A stretch of DNA of 64,000 nt, from assembly GCA_039583875.1 (NCBI GenBank), contig CM077149.1, positions 23,263,194 through 23,327,193 of the forward strand. Direction: 5' to 3'. Shown here piece after piece: positions 43,772 through 53,946 of the stretch. The stretch's first letter is position 1. The number at the start of each line of letters is the position of its first letter. A program made the position numbers and the translations under genes. Origin of the DNA: Platanthera guangdongensis (lineage: Eukaryota > Streptophyta > Magnoliopsida > Asparagales > Orchidaceae). The notes below the pieces were generated by a model. That model saw only the letters and a list, made by a program, of their open reading frames with translations. It was not told the DNA's origin and searched no databases.

Positions 43772-44620
43772 GTACTAGAGTAGTTCTTTACTTACTCAAG
43801 TAAGTTACTGGGTTCATACCCGAGTAATAATACTCCTACTCGAGTAGTTAAGCTGTATCCCGAGTAGTCCAATTATGGCTCTCGAGTAGTTAAAATAACT
43901 ACTCGAGTAGTTTCCTTTTACCTCTCGGGTTTACAGAAATTCTCTTCTCAAAAATTTTTAAGTTAAATACTCGAGTAGCTCTGTATAATACCCGAGTAGT
44001 TTTATTTTCTGTCTCGAGTAGTTTTATCTTATATACACGAGTAGTTTCATTTGTCTCGAGTAGTTAAATTCTGACTCTCGTGTAGTTCTCATTTACTCGA
44101 GTAATCTAAGTCATGTACTCGAGTAGTTCATCTACTACTCGAGTAGTCCAGAATTAATACTCGAGTAACCCATAATTCCATTCCAGAAAATTTCTCTAAG
44201 TGAATTACTCGTGTAGTCATCTCCATATACTCGAGTAGTTCTATTCGTCTCGAGTAGTTAAACTTCTATACTCGAGTAGTCTTGTATTTCAGTTCCAGAA
44301 ATTTTCTAAGTCTTTGTCTCAAGTAGTTTCTTATATACTCGAGTAGTTTATTCAGATATACTCGAGTAGTATTTCTTATACTCGAGTAATCTTATCCACC
44401 TCTCGAGTAAGTACTCAAGTACTCGAGTATGTTATTCTTGTTACTCGAGTAGTTGATTTCCTTTTTCCTTTTATTTACTCGAGTAGTTGACTCCATGTAC
44501 TCGAGTAATCATCTTATACTCTCTCAAGTAGTTTTTCTTATATACTCGAGTAGTCATCTTCTACCTACTCGAGTAGTGCTGCATATACTTGAGTATTCTG
44601 TTAAATCTCGAGTATTTTAC
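43772..44620 (+). repeat. TACTCGAGTA palindrome array, F U3
   Basis: About 32 copies of CTCGAGTAG-type units, most extendable to TACTCGAGTA or ACTACTCGAGTAGT, with spacers of about 10-25 bases. One substitution (CCCGAGTAG, CTCGTGTAG, CTCAAGTAG) is common in each decayed copy. Confidence 0.95.
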
Positions 44621-44735
44621 TTCGACTTTTCCGAAAATTCTTTAAGTCCATTCTAACGGTCTTATTCATAAACTTTGACGTGATTGGTCCACGTGTCTCT
44701 CATAATGACTTAATCATTTCTAATCTTTTCTGATC

Positions 44736-44745
44736 CTATAAAAGG
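44736..44745 (+). promoter_or_regulatory. TATA box of LTR F
   Basis: CTATAAAAGG about 120 bases after the array end, followed by AACCCTAATC-type leader. Confidence 0.7.
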
Positions 44746-45466
44746 TCTTGTCTAAACCGACAAACCCTAATCTAAGAACAATGATTATTCTAAAAGAATT
44801 TCTGTTTCCTCTTTCTCTCTCCAAGAAAAGAAAACTGCCACCGCCGCCACCGTCGCTGATTCCCGGCCGGCTAGGGTTTCATCTTTTGAGGATTCAGATC
44901 AAGAAGGCTCTCCAGATCGTGATTCGCTGAACTCCTCATCTTCTGATTCGATCGATCGTGTGAAGCTAAGAAGTTTCAGATCCAATCTTGCTGAGATTTC
45001 TCTTCATCATTCTGACAAAGCTGCAAAGCCTAGAAGAAGAAATTTCTGGTCGATAGTTGCAGATCTGAAAAAGAAGATTCACTATTTGTATTTCTATACA
45101 AAATTTATTTCATTCTTGTAGGAAAAATTTCTCCGAGTGTAGGAGCTTTTGTCTCGGAGATTGTAGGAAGTTTTTCCTTCCGAGTGTAGATTCGTTTTGT
45201 GGATCAAGATTGTAGGAATGCTGTTCCGAGGGTAGGATTGATTTTCAATCCGAGATAGTGGAGTAGTCGAGTCTAGTGTATTGCTAGATCGGTGAGGGAA
45301 AGTGGACGTACCCAAGGTTGGAGAACCACTATAAATCTTGCCACGTCTGTGTTTGATTGGTAGATAGATCTGTGCTTTGGTTTGTAATTTTTTATTCCTC
45401 AAAAGACGCACAATTCACCTATTCACCCCCCTCTAGGTGATTTAGGTAGGCAACTATAAACTTTCA

Positions 45467-46220
45467 ATTTTTACCACCAATAAAGGTTAGCTAGTTGAAG
45501 ACATTTATTCTTGATCTTCCCCCTTCATCAATAAGAACAGGATCAAGGTCCTGAGGTAACTTCCAGCACAAGAAACAGATAGTCAAATATTATCATTCTT
45601 GTTACTGTGAAGCAGATAGGGCTGAGATTTTCTTAGCCCAGAAAGAAATTGACTAAGGGAGCAATTTCTCTTAAGTTAAATTATCATTCCTCTTTCAAAA
45701 TCAGTGGATCTGTGATAGATCTGTGTCGAAGTCTTGATTGATTATGCTGTGTGAGAGATCTTTGTGATCTTATTATAAAACCTAAATTATAAAGGTTGTG
45801 ACAAGGATCTGTGAGATTTGTGTTAAGGCCAGTTGTGCTTATGTTTAGTAGTCAGGAGATTACTGTGTGGAGGGCGTGAGCCTATGTTGTAAGTCTTAAT
45901 GGACACTGGATGATCCGATGGGATCGTGGGGGTAATCTCTGAGGAGCTATAGTTTTTTGAGAAGAGCCTTGCCTAACATACTGTTAGAAAGGCAAAGAGG
46001 GACAGTGGATGTGCCCATACACTGGGGAACCACTATAAAATCTGGTTTGTTGTGTCTTATGTTTTGCTGTGCTGAGAATTGTGTTCTAGAAAGCTGAATT
46101 ATGTATACAAAGTAGGAGATAAGTCATAAAAGACTTTAAAGAACATTCAAAAGACTCCAATAACCTATTCACCCCCACCCCCTATAGGTGATTAGCAACC
46201 CTTGCAATCAAAGACTTTCA
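45467..46220 (+). repeat. Element D 3' LTR, segment 3 (end)
   Basis: Continues to the LTR end, with the conserved hairpin box at 46005-46040 and an ACCTATTCACCCCC...ATAGGTG stem-loop near 46160-46190. Confidence 0.8.
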
Positions 46221-48000
46221 GTTTCTTAATACTTGCTGGTTACTACCAGATGTTTGTAGAGGGATTCTCCCGGATAGGTCTCCCTATCACATCTCTGACG
46301 AAGAATGATATGCCTTTTGTCTGAACACCGCAGTGTGAAGCTGCCTTCCAGGATCTGAAGGGTCGGCTTACCTCGGCCCCTATCCTTGCCCTTCCAACTA
46401 TGAAGGAAGGATTTCAGGTTTATACCGATGCGTCATATCAGGGGATGGGTGACGTTCTGATGTAGAACGGGAACGTGATAGCGTATGCCTCCAAATAGCT
46501 GAAGAAACACGAGCAAAACTACATGGTGCACGATTTGGAGATGGGAGCGGTTATCTTCGCTCTGAAGATTTGGTGGTACTATCTCTATGGTGTCCACTGT
46601 GATATATTCTCTGATCATAAGAACTTGACCTACTTGGACACGCAAAAAGAGCTGAACAACCGACAAAGACGCTTGGTGGAGTATTTGTCAGATTACTAAT
46701 ATACCATGCACTATGATCCCAGGATGACAAACGTGGTAATAGACGCTCTGAGCCATAAAGACCCCATATCAGGAACGGAGCCTCAGCTGATGGCTAAGGA
46801 GGTAGTACAGATGTTGGAAGATATAAATATATCTAGTATCCAAGGACGACCCAGAGCTTTACGAGGAGTACCTTGCATCGCTGAGCACCACCGATGACAT
46901 ACGAGATCGCATCATGGATGGGCAGAGTATGGCTGCGAGGATGGAGTCGATATTTAGGGCCTTGTAGGAAGGCACGACAGGGGATTACTCTTTGAGAGAT
47001 GGGCTGCTTTGCTTTAGAGGCAGAGTTTACATACTTGTAGGAGGCCAAATTCCGGCGGATATCATGACAGAGGCACACTACAACAGATATTCAGGGCACC
47101 CGGGGATCACGAAGATGGCAGAAGATCCAAAGATGATGATGTATTGGCCGGGTATGAAGAAGGATGTTACGTACTTCGTGATGCACTACGATGCAAGAAA
47201 GCTCGTAAAGGCGGAGTGCAAGAGTCCTATCGGATTATTACAGCCACTTTCAGTACCAGAGTGGAAGTTTTAGGACATAGAAATGGATTTTATACATGGG
47301 CTACCCCGATCACATGCAGAGAACGATTCGATTTGTGTGATCGTCGATAGATTGATGAAGGTGGCCATGTTTGTTCCAATTAGGAAGGATGCTCCGGTCA
47401 GTGATTTAGTGCAGATGTTTGTGGATCAGTTTGTCTGCTACCATGTCAAGCCCAGGACGATCGTTTCAGATCGGGATAAACGGTTTATGTCCCATGAGTG
47501 GAGGTTTGTTCAGCCCTACATAGGCTCTCAGTTGACTTTCAGCACGGCCTTCCACCCTCAGACAGATGGGGATACGGAGCGCACTAACCAGATACTGGAC
47601 GATCTTAGGCCTATGTATTTTGGATCGCGGAGAGCCATGTGATAGAATGTTACCGCTGATCGAGTTAACTTACAACAACAGTCATCAGTCCATCATAGGC
47701 ATGTCCACTTATGAGGAATTATACGTACGGAGATATAGGACCCCACTATCTTGGATCCAGGATGAGGATACAGAGGCACTCGGCTCGAATTTTGTGGAAG
47801 ACACAGGTGCTCAGGTGAGATTGATCCGGGATAGGATGGTGGAGGCATAGAGCAGACAAGACAAATACTACGATGCGTGGCATCGCCAGGTGGAGTTCTA
47901 TGTGGGAGACCGGGTTTTGTTGAAGATACGGCCGATGCATGGAGTCTCGCATGTTTGCGGACGGAAGAAGCTTAGTTTGAGATACATGGGGCCTTACAGG
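46221..48000 (+). pseudogene. pol: Element G: decayed Ty3/gypsy pol (end of RT, RNase H, integrase)
   Basis: Starts in the SFLG-LAGYY motif after D, then SRIGLPITSLT, RNase H (FQVYTDASYQGMG, FSDHKNLTYL) and integrase (GHPGITKMAEDPKMMMYWPG, MDFIHGLPRS, TIVSDRDKRF, HPQTDGDTERTNQIL). Many stops occur (after DVLM, YASK, AL, EWKF and VEA among others), most explained by CAG-to-TAG, plus frame changes near 46850 and 47640. It is cut at 48000 by copia J and resumes at 55423. It is the oldest element of the nest. Confidence 0.85.
47996..48000. repeat. Target site duplication ACAGG, left (element J)
   Basis: Repeated at 55423-55427. Confidence 0.93.
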
Positions 48001-48044
48001 TGTTGAAATTTGTGAAGTGGAAGTGGTTGACGGGACAGGCCGGG

Positions 48045-48880
48045 CGGCCTGGGCGGACATCTTTGGCAGACTGGGCGGACTGTTGTGTGCGGCCTGGTGG
48101 AAAGTCTAGTGGAAGCCAGCTATTCTTCTGAGCGGGTTGCACGGGTGAAGTCTGCGGACTGTGCGGCCTGGTATCTGCGGATAGAGAGGCTTGCGGACTG
48201 GTGCATTGCTCAGTGGCCGTGGTGCAAGCTTGTGCCGATAGGCGGTTTGGCTCATGTCCACGGGAAGCTTGCGGACTAGTGTGTCCGCGGTTTGGGCTGT
48301 TGCGGACTGGGCTTAGAGCTTGGCTGAGGCCTTGTCCAGCTCTGGTGTTACAGCTGGTGTTTTGCTGTGGAGGTCTTTGGCGGACGGAAGTTTGGAGTCC
48401 AGGAGGAGGCTGCTGCGATGGGACAGGTGTGCGAGTAGCTTGCGGACTGCTGGCGGACTGTGCTCCGGTGTTTGGCGGACGGGAGTTTATTTCCGCCATG
48501 CTCGCATTGGCCTTTGATGGTTTTGGACTTGGTCACACTCTATGCCAAGACCATGGTGTCCGTCGTATCCTCCAAGTCCGCTGTGGCCGGGCGGACTGTT
48601 GCTATCTGCCTTTGGTCGTGGATTTGTGGCGGATTGAGGCTTTAGTCTTGCGGACTGCCTCAGGTTGTGCGGACAGCCATTGAAGGGGGTTGCTGTCCTG
48701 CAGTGGTCGGAAGATTTGCGGGCTGATGCCTTATCCGCATAGCTTGGGCGGACTGGAGAGGGTTCTCCAATGTTGTCATGCTCCTGACAGTTTTCCTTGG
48801 TATCCGGCTAAGTCCTTGTGGACTCGGCGGACAGTGTTTTGCTATCGCGCGGGCTAGGGTGGTGTCGCTATCTCTAGGGC
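48045..48880 (+). repeat. GCGGACT repeat cluster, J U3
   Basis: Roughly 20 dispersed copies of GCGGACTG/GCGGACAG. Not palindromic, but positioned like the palindrome arrays of the other families. Similar units fill the U3 of gypsy L (13380-14300). Confidence 0.75.
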
Positions 48881-48903
48881 GGTGACCACACTCCTCACCT
48901 CGC

Positions 48904-48913
48904 CTATAAATAG
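48904..48913 (+). promoter_or_regulatory. TATA box of J LTR
   Basis: CTATAAATAG directly after the GCGGACT-rich U3. The 3' LTR copy (TATAAATAG) is at 54720-54728. Confidence 0.7.
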
Positions 48914-49598
48914 GACCCCCTGGCATATCTACAGTAACTGGAGTGAACAGTAAGTTGGGTAGGGCGAGGAGCTGCGGTCTTAGTTTGTCTGTCCACGCGG
49001 TTTTGATTCAGTGCTGACGTTTGCTGTGTGCAGGTCGCGCGGGTAGCTTCAAGGAGCCAGGAGTTTGGCTTTGACTTTGGTCAAGTACTTGAAAGTTGTG
49101 CGGTCTCTGCAGATTCAGCAGGAGGTCGCTCTGCGGCTTGTCAGCGCTGTTTATTCTTTGCCAGCTTAAATAACCTGTCCGCCGGCTTCAGGTGGGTAGG
49201 GGGTGTTCCTCAGTTCAGCTTCAGCAGGAGACGAATAATGGTTTATCCGCGCGGCCTCGCGGTTTCGGCGGACTCCGTGGCTATTCGGCGGATTGCAGCT
49301 TAAGTTCGGGCGATTTCAGTGGACTCGGCGACCTCGGCGGACTCCGGTGCTGTCCGCCCGGCTTGGTTTTTGGTGCTTTCTGTTTACAGCTGTTATACTA
49401 GCGAAATCATGTCTCGCTATGTATGCCTCGTGTTGTAAAGAAGTGAATGAATAAAAGATCTGCTTGTGCTTCCATTGTTTGTTGCGATTAACCTTTGTTC
49501 CTTGGTTTTCCGCTGGTTCAACGTGAGAACTGGGTAGTACCGAAGATATTAATTTGGCGTTTGGGCTACATTGTTGATTACGTTGAGAAAATTTAACA

Positions 49599-49611
49599 TG
49601 GTATCAGAGGG
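49599..49611 (+). other. Primer binding site of element J
   Basis: TGGTATCAGAGGG directly after the LTR end, tRNA-Met type. Confidence 0.85.
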
Positions 49612-49658
49612 AGATTCAGTTGCGTGAGCAGAAGTCAGCCAGTATTGTTACTCAGTGA

Positions 49659-50612
49659 TTGAGTGGTGATCAACCCGTGTTGTTGCTCGGAGCTTCTGAA
49701 AGGTTGCCAATAAGTGCTGCAATGGAAGGGAGCTTTGCAAGAGGTCTGGGAATTGAACTCTTAACGCTGACTAACTTCAAGAAGTGGAAGTCGTGCATGA
49801 AGTGTTATCTTCTTGGCGAGGAGCTGTGGGAAGTCGTCGGTGGTGACGACAGACAGGAAGTCACTGCTGCGTTCGGTACTGCTGAGCAGGTTAGGCTCTG
49901 GAGAAGAACAAATGCTAAGGCGGAGTTCATTCTGAAAAGGTCCGTGTCTCCAAAACTGTTTGATCACATCGTTGGATGTGAGTCGGCTGCTGATATTTGG
50001 AAAACCATTGATGAGTTGTTCAATAGGAAGAATGTGGCGCGGCTTCAGTTCCTGGAGAATGAGTTGGCCAGGGTAACTTAGGGAGACCTTTCCATCTCGA
50101 GGTACTTCTTAAAGATGAAGAGCTTGTGTGCTGAGTTGTTGGCACTGGATCCTTATGAGCCTATCTCTGAGTCTAAGATGAAAAGGCACATTATCCGCGG
50201 CTTGCAGAAGGAGTATTTGGCCTTCGTAACATCTGTTCAAGGGTGGGCTACTCAGCCGTCTTTGCTGGAGCTGGAGAATTTGCTTGCTTCGCAGGAGAGC
50301 TTGGCAAGGCAGATGGCTGGAGTGAATCTGAATCAGGAAGGCAGCGAAGCTCTCTTCTCAGGCAAGAAGAAAGGATGGGAAGGGAAGAAGAAGAAGAAGG
50401 TGCAGGTCGCTGGTGAGAAGGAGACTTCAACTTCATATCAGCCGGAGAGGAGCAATGCTCCTAAGGATTGGAAGAAGAACTTGAAGTGATACCGGTGTCA
50501 TCAGCGAGGGCACTTCAAGCGGGACTGCAAGGTCAAACTGCAGTCTGGGCATGCTGCGGGAAAGGAGGAAGCTTGCTCGAGAAGTGAAGAAGCAGAATGG
50601 GGCGGAGCTTTC
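49659..50612 (+). pseudogene. gag: Element J gag
   Basis: Frame opens near 49659; the conserved part starts MEGSFARGLGIELLTLTNFK. TAG at 50079-50081 interrupts VTQGDLS (CAG-to-TAG). TGA at 50487-50489 replaces the first Cys of the zinc knuckle (x-YRCHQRGHFKRDC). The frame continues into pol, so Gag and Pol form a single polyprotein as usual for copia elements. Confidence 0.85.
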
Positions 50613-51326
50613 ATGACGGGCACTTGTGTCCGGGCCTTGTCTGCTGAGGACTTCAACAGCGAGTGGATCGTGGACTCCGGGTGTGGTCATCACCTCACCG
50701 GAGACAAGTCGAAGTTCACCTCCATGCAAGCATACTCAGGTAATGAAGCTATTATCACTGCTGATAATACTGTTTATGCAGTAGAGAAAGAGGGGGTCGT
50801 GTCTTTGGGTAGTGATCAGGGGCCACTCACGTTAAGGAGTGTGTATCCTATGCCAGACATGAAGAAGAACCTCTTCTCGATGACCAATGCGGTGGACGCT
50901 GGTTATCACGTTCTGTTTGGGCCAACAGACGTGAGGTTCCTTCGCCACGTATCAGCGGTTAAGGCTGATGTTGCTCATGTTGGGAGGAGGGTGAAGAACT
51001 TGTTTGTTCTGTCCACCAGTGCTTATGTTGATAGAATGAGGGCCAGTGATAGTGCTGCTATCTGGCATGAGAGGCTGGGCCATGTTGGCATGGACAAGCT
51101 GAAGGCGATGGCTAGTAGAAGTTTGGTGAGGGGGTTGCCTAAGTTATCCTCCTTTGGTGACAGACATGTTTGCGCGGGCTGTCAATACGGTAAGGCACAT
51201 CGCCTTCCGTTTTATAAATCACAAACAAGGAGCAAGAAACCATTGGAGTGTATTCATGGCGACCTGATGAGACCGACGGTTTACTGCCAGCCTTGGTGGA
51301 AGCAGATACATGCTTGTCTTGTTTGA
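50613..51326 (+). pseudogene. pol: Element J protease and start of integrase
   Basis: WIVDSGCGHHLTGDKSKF is the aspartic protease motif. GAG-pre-integrase (IWHERLGHVGMDKLKA, CAGCQYGKAHRLPF) and the first integrase Asp (CIHGDLMRP) follow. One extra T at 51280-51282 shifts the frame, ending the ORF at 51326; the downstream ORF starts in the new frame. Confidence 0.88.
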
Positions 51327-53946
51327 TGACTACTCAAGGTATACTTGGGTGTACTTCATAAAGGAGAAGTCAGAAGCCTTCCGTTTGTTTGTGGAGTTTA
51401 AGGAGTTGGTAGAAGGCCGGCTTGGCTTGCAGATTAAGAAGCTTAGAACTGATAACGGGGGTGAATTTGTTTCCTCCGAGTTTTCTAACTTCTGCAGGAA
51501 GCACGAGATCCAACGAGAGCTTACTTGTGCTCACACTCCACAACAAAATGGGGTAGCGGAGCGGAAGATCTGTCATCTGACGGAGACCTGCAAATGTTGG
51601 CTTCATGCGAAGGATATCCCAAGGTCCTTTTGGGCGGAAGGGATGTCTTGTGCTGCTTATGTTATCAACCGGATGCCACTCAGCCCTATCAACATGAAGA
51701 CTCCTATTGAGTTGTTGCTGAAGGAGAAGCCAAGTGTTGGACACCTTCGGGTGTTCGGTTCAACTTGCTACGTGCATGTCCCGGATGCTTCATGGACAAA
51801 GCTGGATGCGAAGGCAAGGAAGCTTGTCTTTGTTGGCTACGATGAGCGGAAGAAGGGATGGAGATGCATGGACCCTGTGACGAAGAAGTTCGTGGTGTCA
51901 AAAGACGTTGTCTTTGACGAGCTGACATCATATGGAGGTGGCTCAGTTGAGCTAACCGGAAGTAGCAAGGTTGATGAAGCACCGGTGGTGGCTGCTGAAG
52001 GCTTGGAAGAGGAGCTTGCTGTTTCACCAGCAGCACCTGTTGCTTCTAACTCCGAGGCTGAGCCTTCTGGCTCAGGAAGTAGGGGGAGCACTACTCAAAG
52101 CTTGCCCCAGGTAGGAGTTGAGCCCGAAGAAGCAATAGAAGCAGTGAGCAATGATACGACCCTTCGGAGATCGAATAGGGTTGTTAAGCCACCGGCGCGG
52201 TACTGTGATGGGAATGCAGTGAGCTTTATCTCCTGCTTCTTTGCAGGTCCTCTAGATGAGCGAGAGCCTGCAAACCTCAACGAGGCCACTGGAGTGAAGG
52301 AGTGGGAAGGTGCCATGAAGGAAGAGATTGATGATCTGAAGAAGAATGAAACCTGGGATGTTGTACCCAAGGTTGATGGCATTACTCCGGTTACTTGCAA
52401 GTGGGTGTATAAGTTGAAGAAGAAGGCTGATGGGAGCATTGATCGGTTCAAAGCTCTCCTGGTCGCTAGAGGATTCTCACAGCAGTATGGAGAAGACTAT
52501 GAGGAGACATTTAGTCCAGTTGCGAAGATGACTTCAGTAAGAGTGGTGATCGACTTGGCTGCTAGCAAGGGATGGAGATTGTGGCAACTCGATGTGAAGA
52601 ATGCCTTTCATTACGAAGAGATTGACAAGGACATCTTCATGGATCAGCCGCTTGGTTTTGTCTCTGAAAAACATCCGGACTATGGCTGTAAACTAAGGAA
52701 GGCTCTCTATGGCTTGAAGCAAGCTCCTAGAGCGTGGTATGGGAAGATTGCAGAGTACTTGCAATTCTGTGGATACCTTGCTTCTAACTCGGATTCAAGC
52801 TTGTTCGTTAAAAAGAAGGGGGAGCTACAAGTCTTGGTACTGCTGTATGTGGATGACATGATCATCACAATGAGTTCGGAGGGGGAAGTAGCAAGGCTCA
52901 GGGCTGAGCTTGCTATACGCTTCGAGATGAAAGACTTGGGAGAGTTGCATCACTTTCTCGGTCTTGAAATGGAGAGGAAGGAGTGCGGGGTTCTCATTTG
53001 CCAGAAAGGGCATGCAGATCGCATTGTGAAGCGGTTCGGCATGGGCGAAGGGAAGAAGTGCTCTACTCCACTAGAACCTGGGCTAAAGCTTCGACGAGAT
53101 GAGGGAAGGGTTCTTCTTGATCCCTTGGTGTTCATGGCTCTTGTTGGGAGCTTGATTTACCTGACGATTACAAGGCCGGACATTGCTTATGCTGTTGGCC
53201 GAGTAAGTCGGTATATGGCTGAACCAAGGCAATCTCATCTAGTGGCGGCGAAGAGTATTCTGAAGTATGTCAAGGCTTCTTCTGACATGGGAGTCCTCTA
53301 TAGAAGGGACTCGGAGTTTGCGTTGCTCGGGTACACGGATGCTGACTATGGCGGTGATTCGGATGATCGAAGGTCTTCTTCAGGTTATGTGTTCACTTGC
53401 GGTTCAGCTAGCATCTCGTGGTGTAGCAAGAAGCAGGACTCGGTGTCGGTTTCAACCACGGAGGCAGAGTATAAGGCTTCGGCCTTGGCTGCTCGGGAAG
53501 CTGTTTGGTTGAGGAGGCTTATAGAGGACGTTCATGAAGAAGTGCAAGGGCCTACCTTACTCTGGGGTGACAACAAGAGTGCTCTCAAACTGGTTAACAA
53601 TCCAGTGTGTCACGCCAGGACCAAGCATATAGAGATTGATCACCACTTCATCAGGGATAAGGTGTTGGAGGGGTCTCTGTTGGTCGGGCATGTTCGGAGT
53701 GAAGATAATCTTGCGGACATCTTCACGAAGCCACTATCGAAGGGGCCCTTTGAGCGCTTGCGCAGCTTTGCTGGGTCTTGTCTCCACTTCCCACTTCAAG
53801 GGGGAGTGTTGAAATTTGTGAAGTGGAAGTGGTTGACGAGACAGGCCGGGCAGCCTGGGCGGACAGCTTTGGCGGACTGGGCGGACTGGGCGGACTGTTG
53901 TGTGCGTCCTGGTGGAAAGTCTAGTGGAAGCCAGCTGTTCTTTTAA
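51310..53946 (+). CDS. pol: Element J integrase, reverse transcriptase and RNase H (open)
   Basis: 878 uninterrupted codons. Integrase keeps LRTDNGGEF and NGVAERKI. RT shows [32 protein letters not shown] and the catalytic LLYVDDMII. RNase H has YTDADYGGDSDDRRSSSGY, STTEAEYKASAL, WGDNKSALKL and HHFIRDKV, ending IFTKPLSKGPFERLRSFAG. The frame then reads through the PPT and 140 bases of the 3' LTR before stopping at 53946. It is the longest intact frame of the window; the N-terminal part of the integrase is in another frame. Confidence 0.9.
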   Translation: MLVLFDDYSRYTWVYFIKEKSEAFRLFVEFKELVEGRLGLQIKKLRTDNGGEFVSSEFSNFCRKHEIQRELTCAHTPQQNGVAERKICHLTETCKCWLHAKDIPRSFWAEGMSCAAYVINRMPLSPINMKTPIELLLKEKPSVGHLRVFGSTCYVHVPDASWTKLDAKARKLVFVGYDERKKGWRCMDPVTKKFVVSKDVVFDELTSYGGGSVELTGSSKVDEAPVVAAEGLEEELAVSPAAPVASNSEAEPSGSGSRGSTTQSLPQVGVEPEEAIEAVSNDTTLRRSNRVVKPPARYCDGNAVSFISCFFAGPLDEREPANLNEATGVKEWEGAMKEEIDDLKKNETWDVVPKVDGITPVTCKWVYKLKKKADGSIDRFKALLVARGFSQQYGEDYEETFSPVAKMTSVRVVIDLAASKGWRLWQLDVKNAFHYEEIDKDIFMDQPLGFVSEKHPDYGCKLRKALYGLKQAPRAWYGKIAEYLQFCGYLASNSDSSLFVKKKGELQVLVLLYVDDMIITMSSEGEVARLRAELAIRFEMKDLGELHHFLGLEMERKECGVLICQKGHADRIVKRFGMGEGKKCSTPLEPGLKLRRDEGRVLLDPLVFMALVGSLIYLTITRPDIAYAVGRVSRYMAEPRQSHLVAAKSILKYVKASSDMGVLYRRDSEFALLGYTDADYGGDSDDRRSSSGYVFTCGSASISWCSKKQDSVSVSTTEAEYKASALAAREAVWLRRLIEDVHEEVQGPTLLWGDNKSALKLVNNPVCHARTKHIEIDHHFIRDKVLEGSLLVGHVRSEDNLADIFTKPLSKGPFERLRSFAGSCLHFPLQGGVLKFVKWKWLTRQAGQPGRTALADWADWADCCVRPGGKSSGSQLFF
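53794..53806 (+). other. Polypurine tract of element J
   Basis: CTTCAAGGGGGAG directly before the 3' LTR, inside the open pol frame. Confidence 0.85.

Larger units (their letters stand above)
43446..45466 (+). mobile_element. Element F: solo LTR of a SIRE-type copia
   Basis: Begins TGTTGTGTATTGTGTCC and ends AACTTTCA, 2021 bases, with no PBS or coding region after it. Flanks ATTTAC (left) and ATTTTTAC (right) fit a target duplication with a changed T-run. It has the U3 palindrome array (43772-44620), CTATAAAAGG (44736-44745), the conserved hairpin (45302-45336) and a CACCTATTCAC...TAGGTG stem-loop. It sits in the D LTR and probably formed by LTR-LTR recombination. Confidence 0.8.
32846..46220 (+). 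mobile_element. Element D: 3' end of a SIRE-type copia (PPT and split 3' LTR)
   Basis: A short piece of interior (32846-32873, with AAAATAGGGGGAGAT as PPT) followed by a 3' LTR that begins TGTTGGGTCCATTG at 32874 and ends AAAGACTTTCA at 46220. E and F are inserted in the LTR; without them it is about 2.5 kb. After 46220 gypsy G pol begins in the middle of its SFLG-LAGYY motif, so D lies in G. The D interior and 5' LTR are not in the window. Confidence 0.75.
48001..49598 (+). repeat. Element J 5' LTR
   Basis: Terminates TTTAACA at 49598, followed immediately by the PBS. U3 is rich in GCGGACT and GCGGCCTGG units (48045-48880). CTATAAATAG at 48904-48913 is the TATA box, and GAATAAAAGATC near 49450 resembles a polyadenylation signal. 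Confidence 0.93.

Noticed and set aside
43446..45474. Exact 5-base TSD for solo LTR F
   Set aside because: Left TTTAC and right ATTTTTAC do not match base for base next to the LTR ends. I accept only an imperfect duplication with a T-run change.
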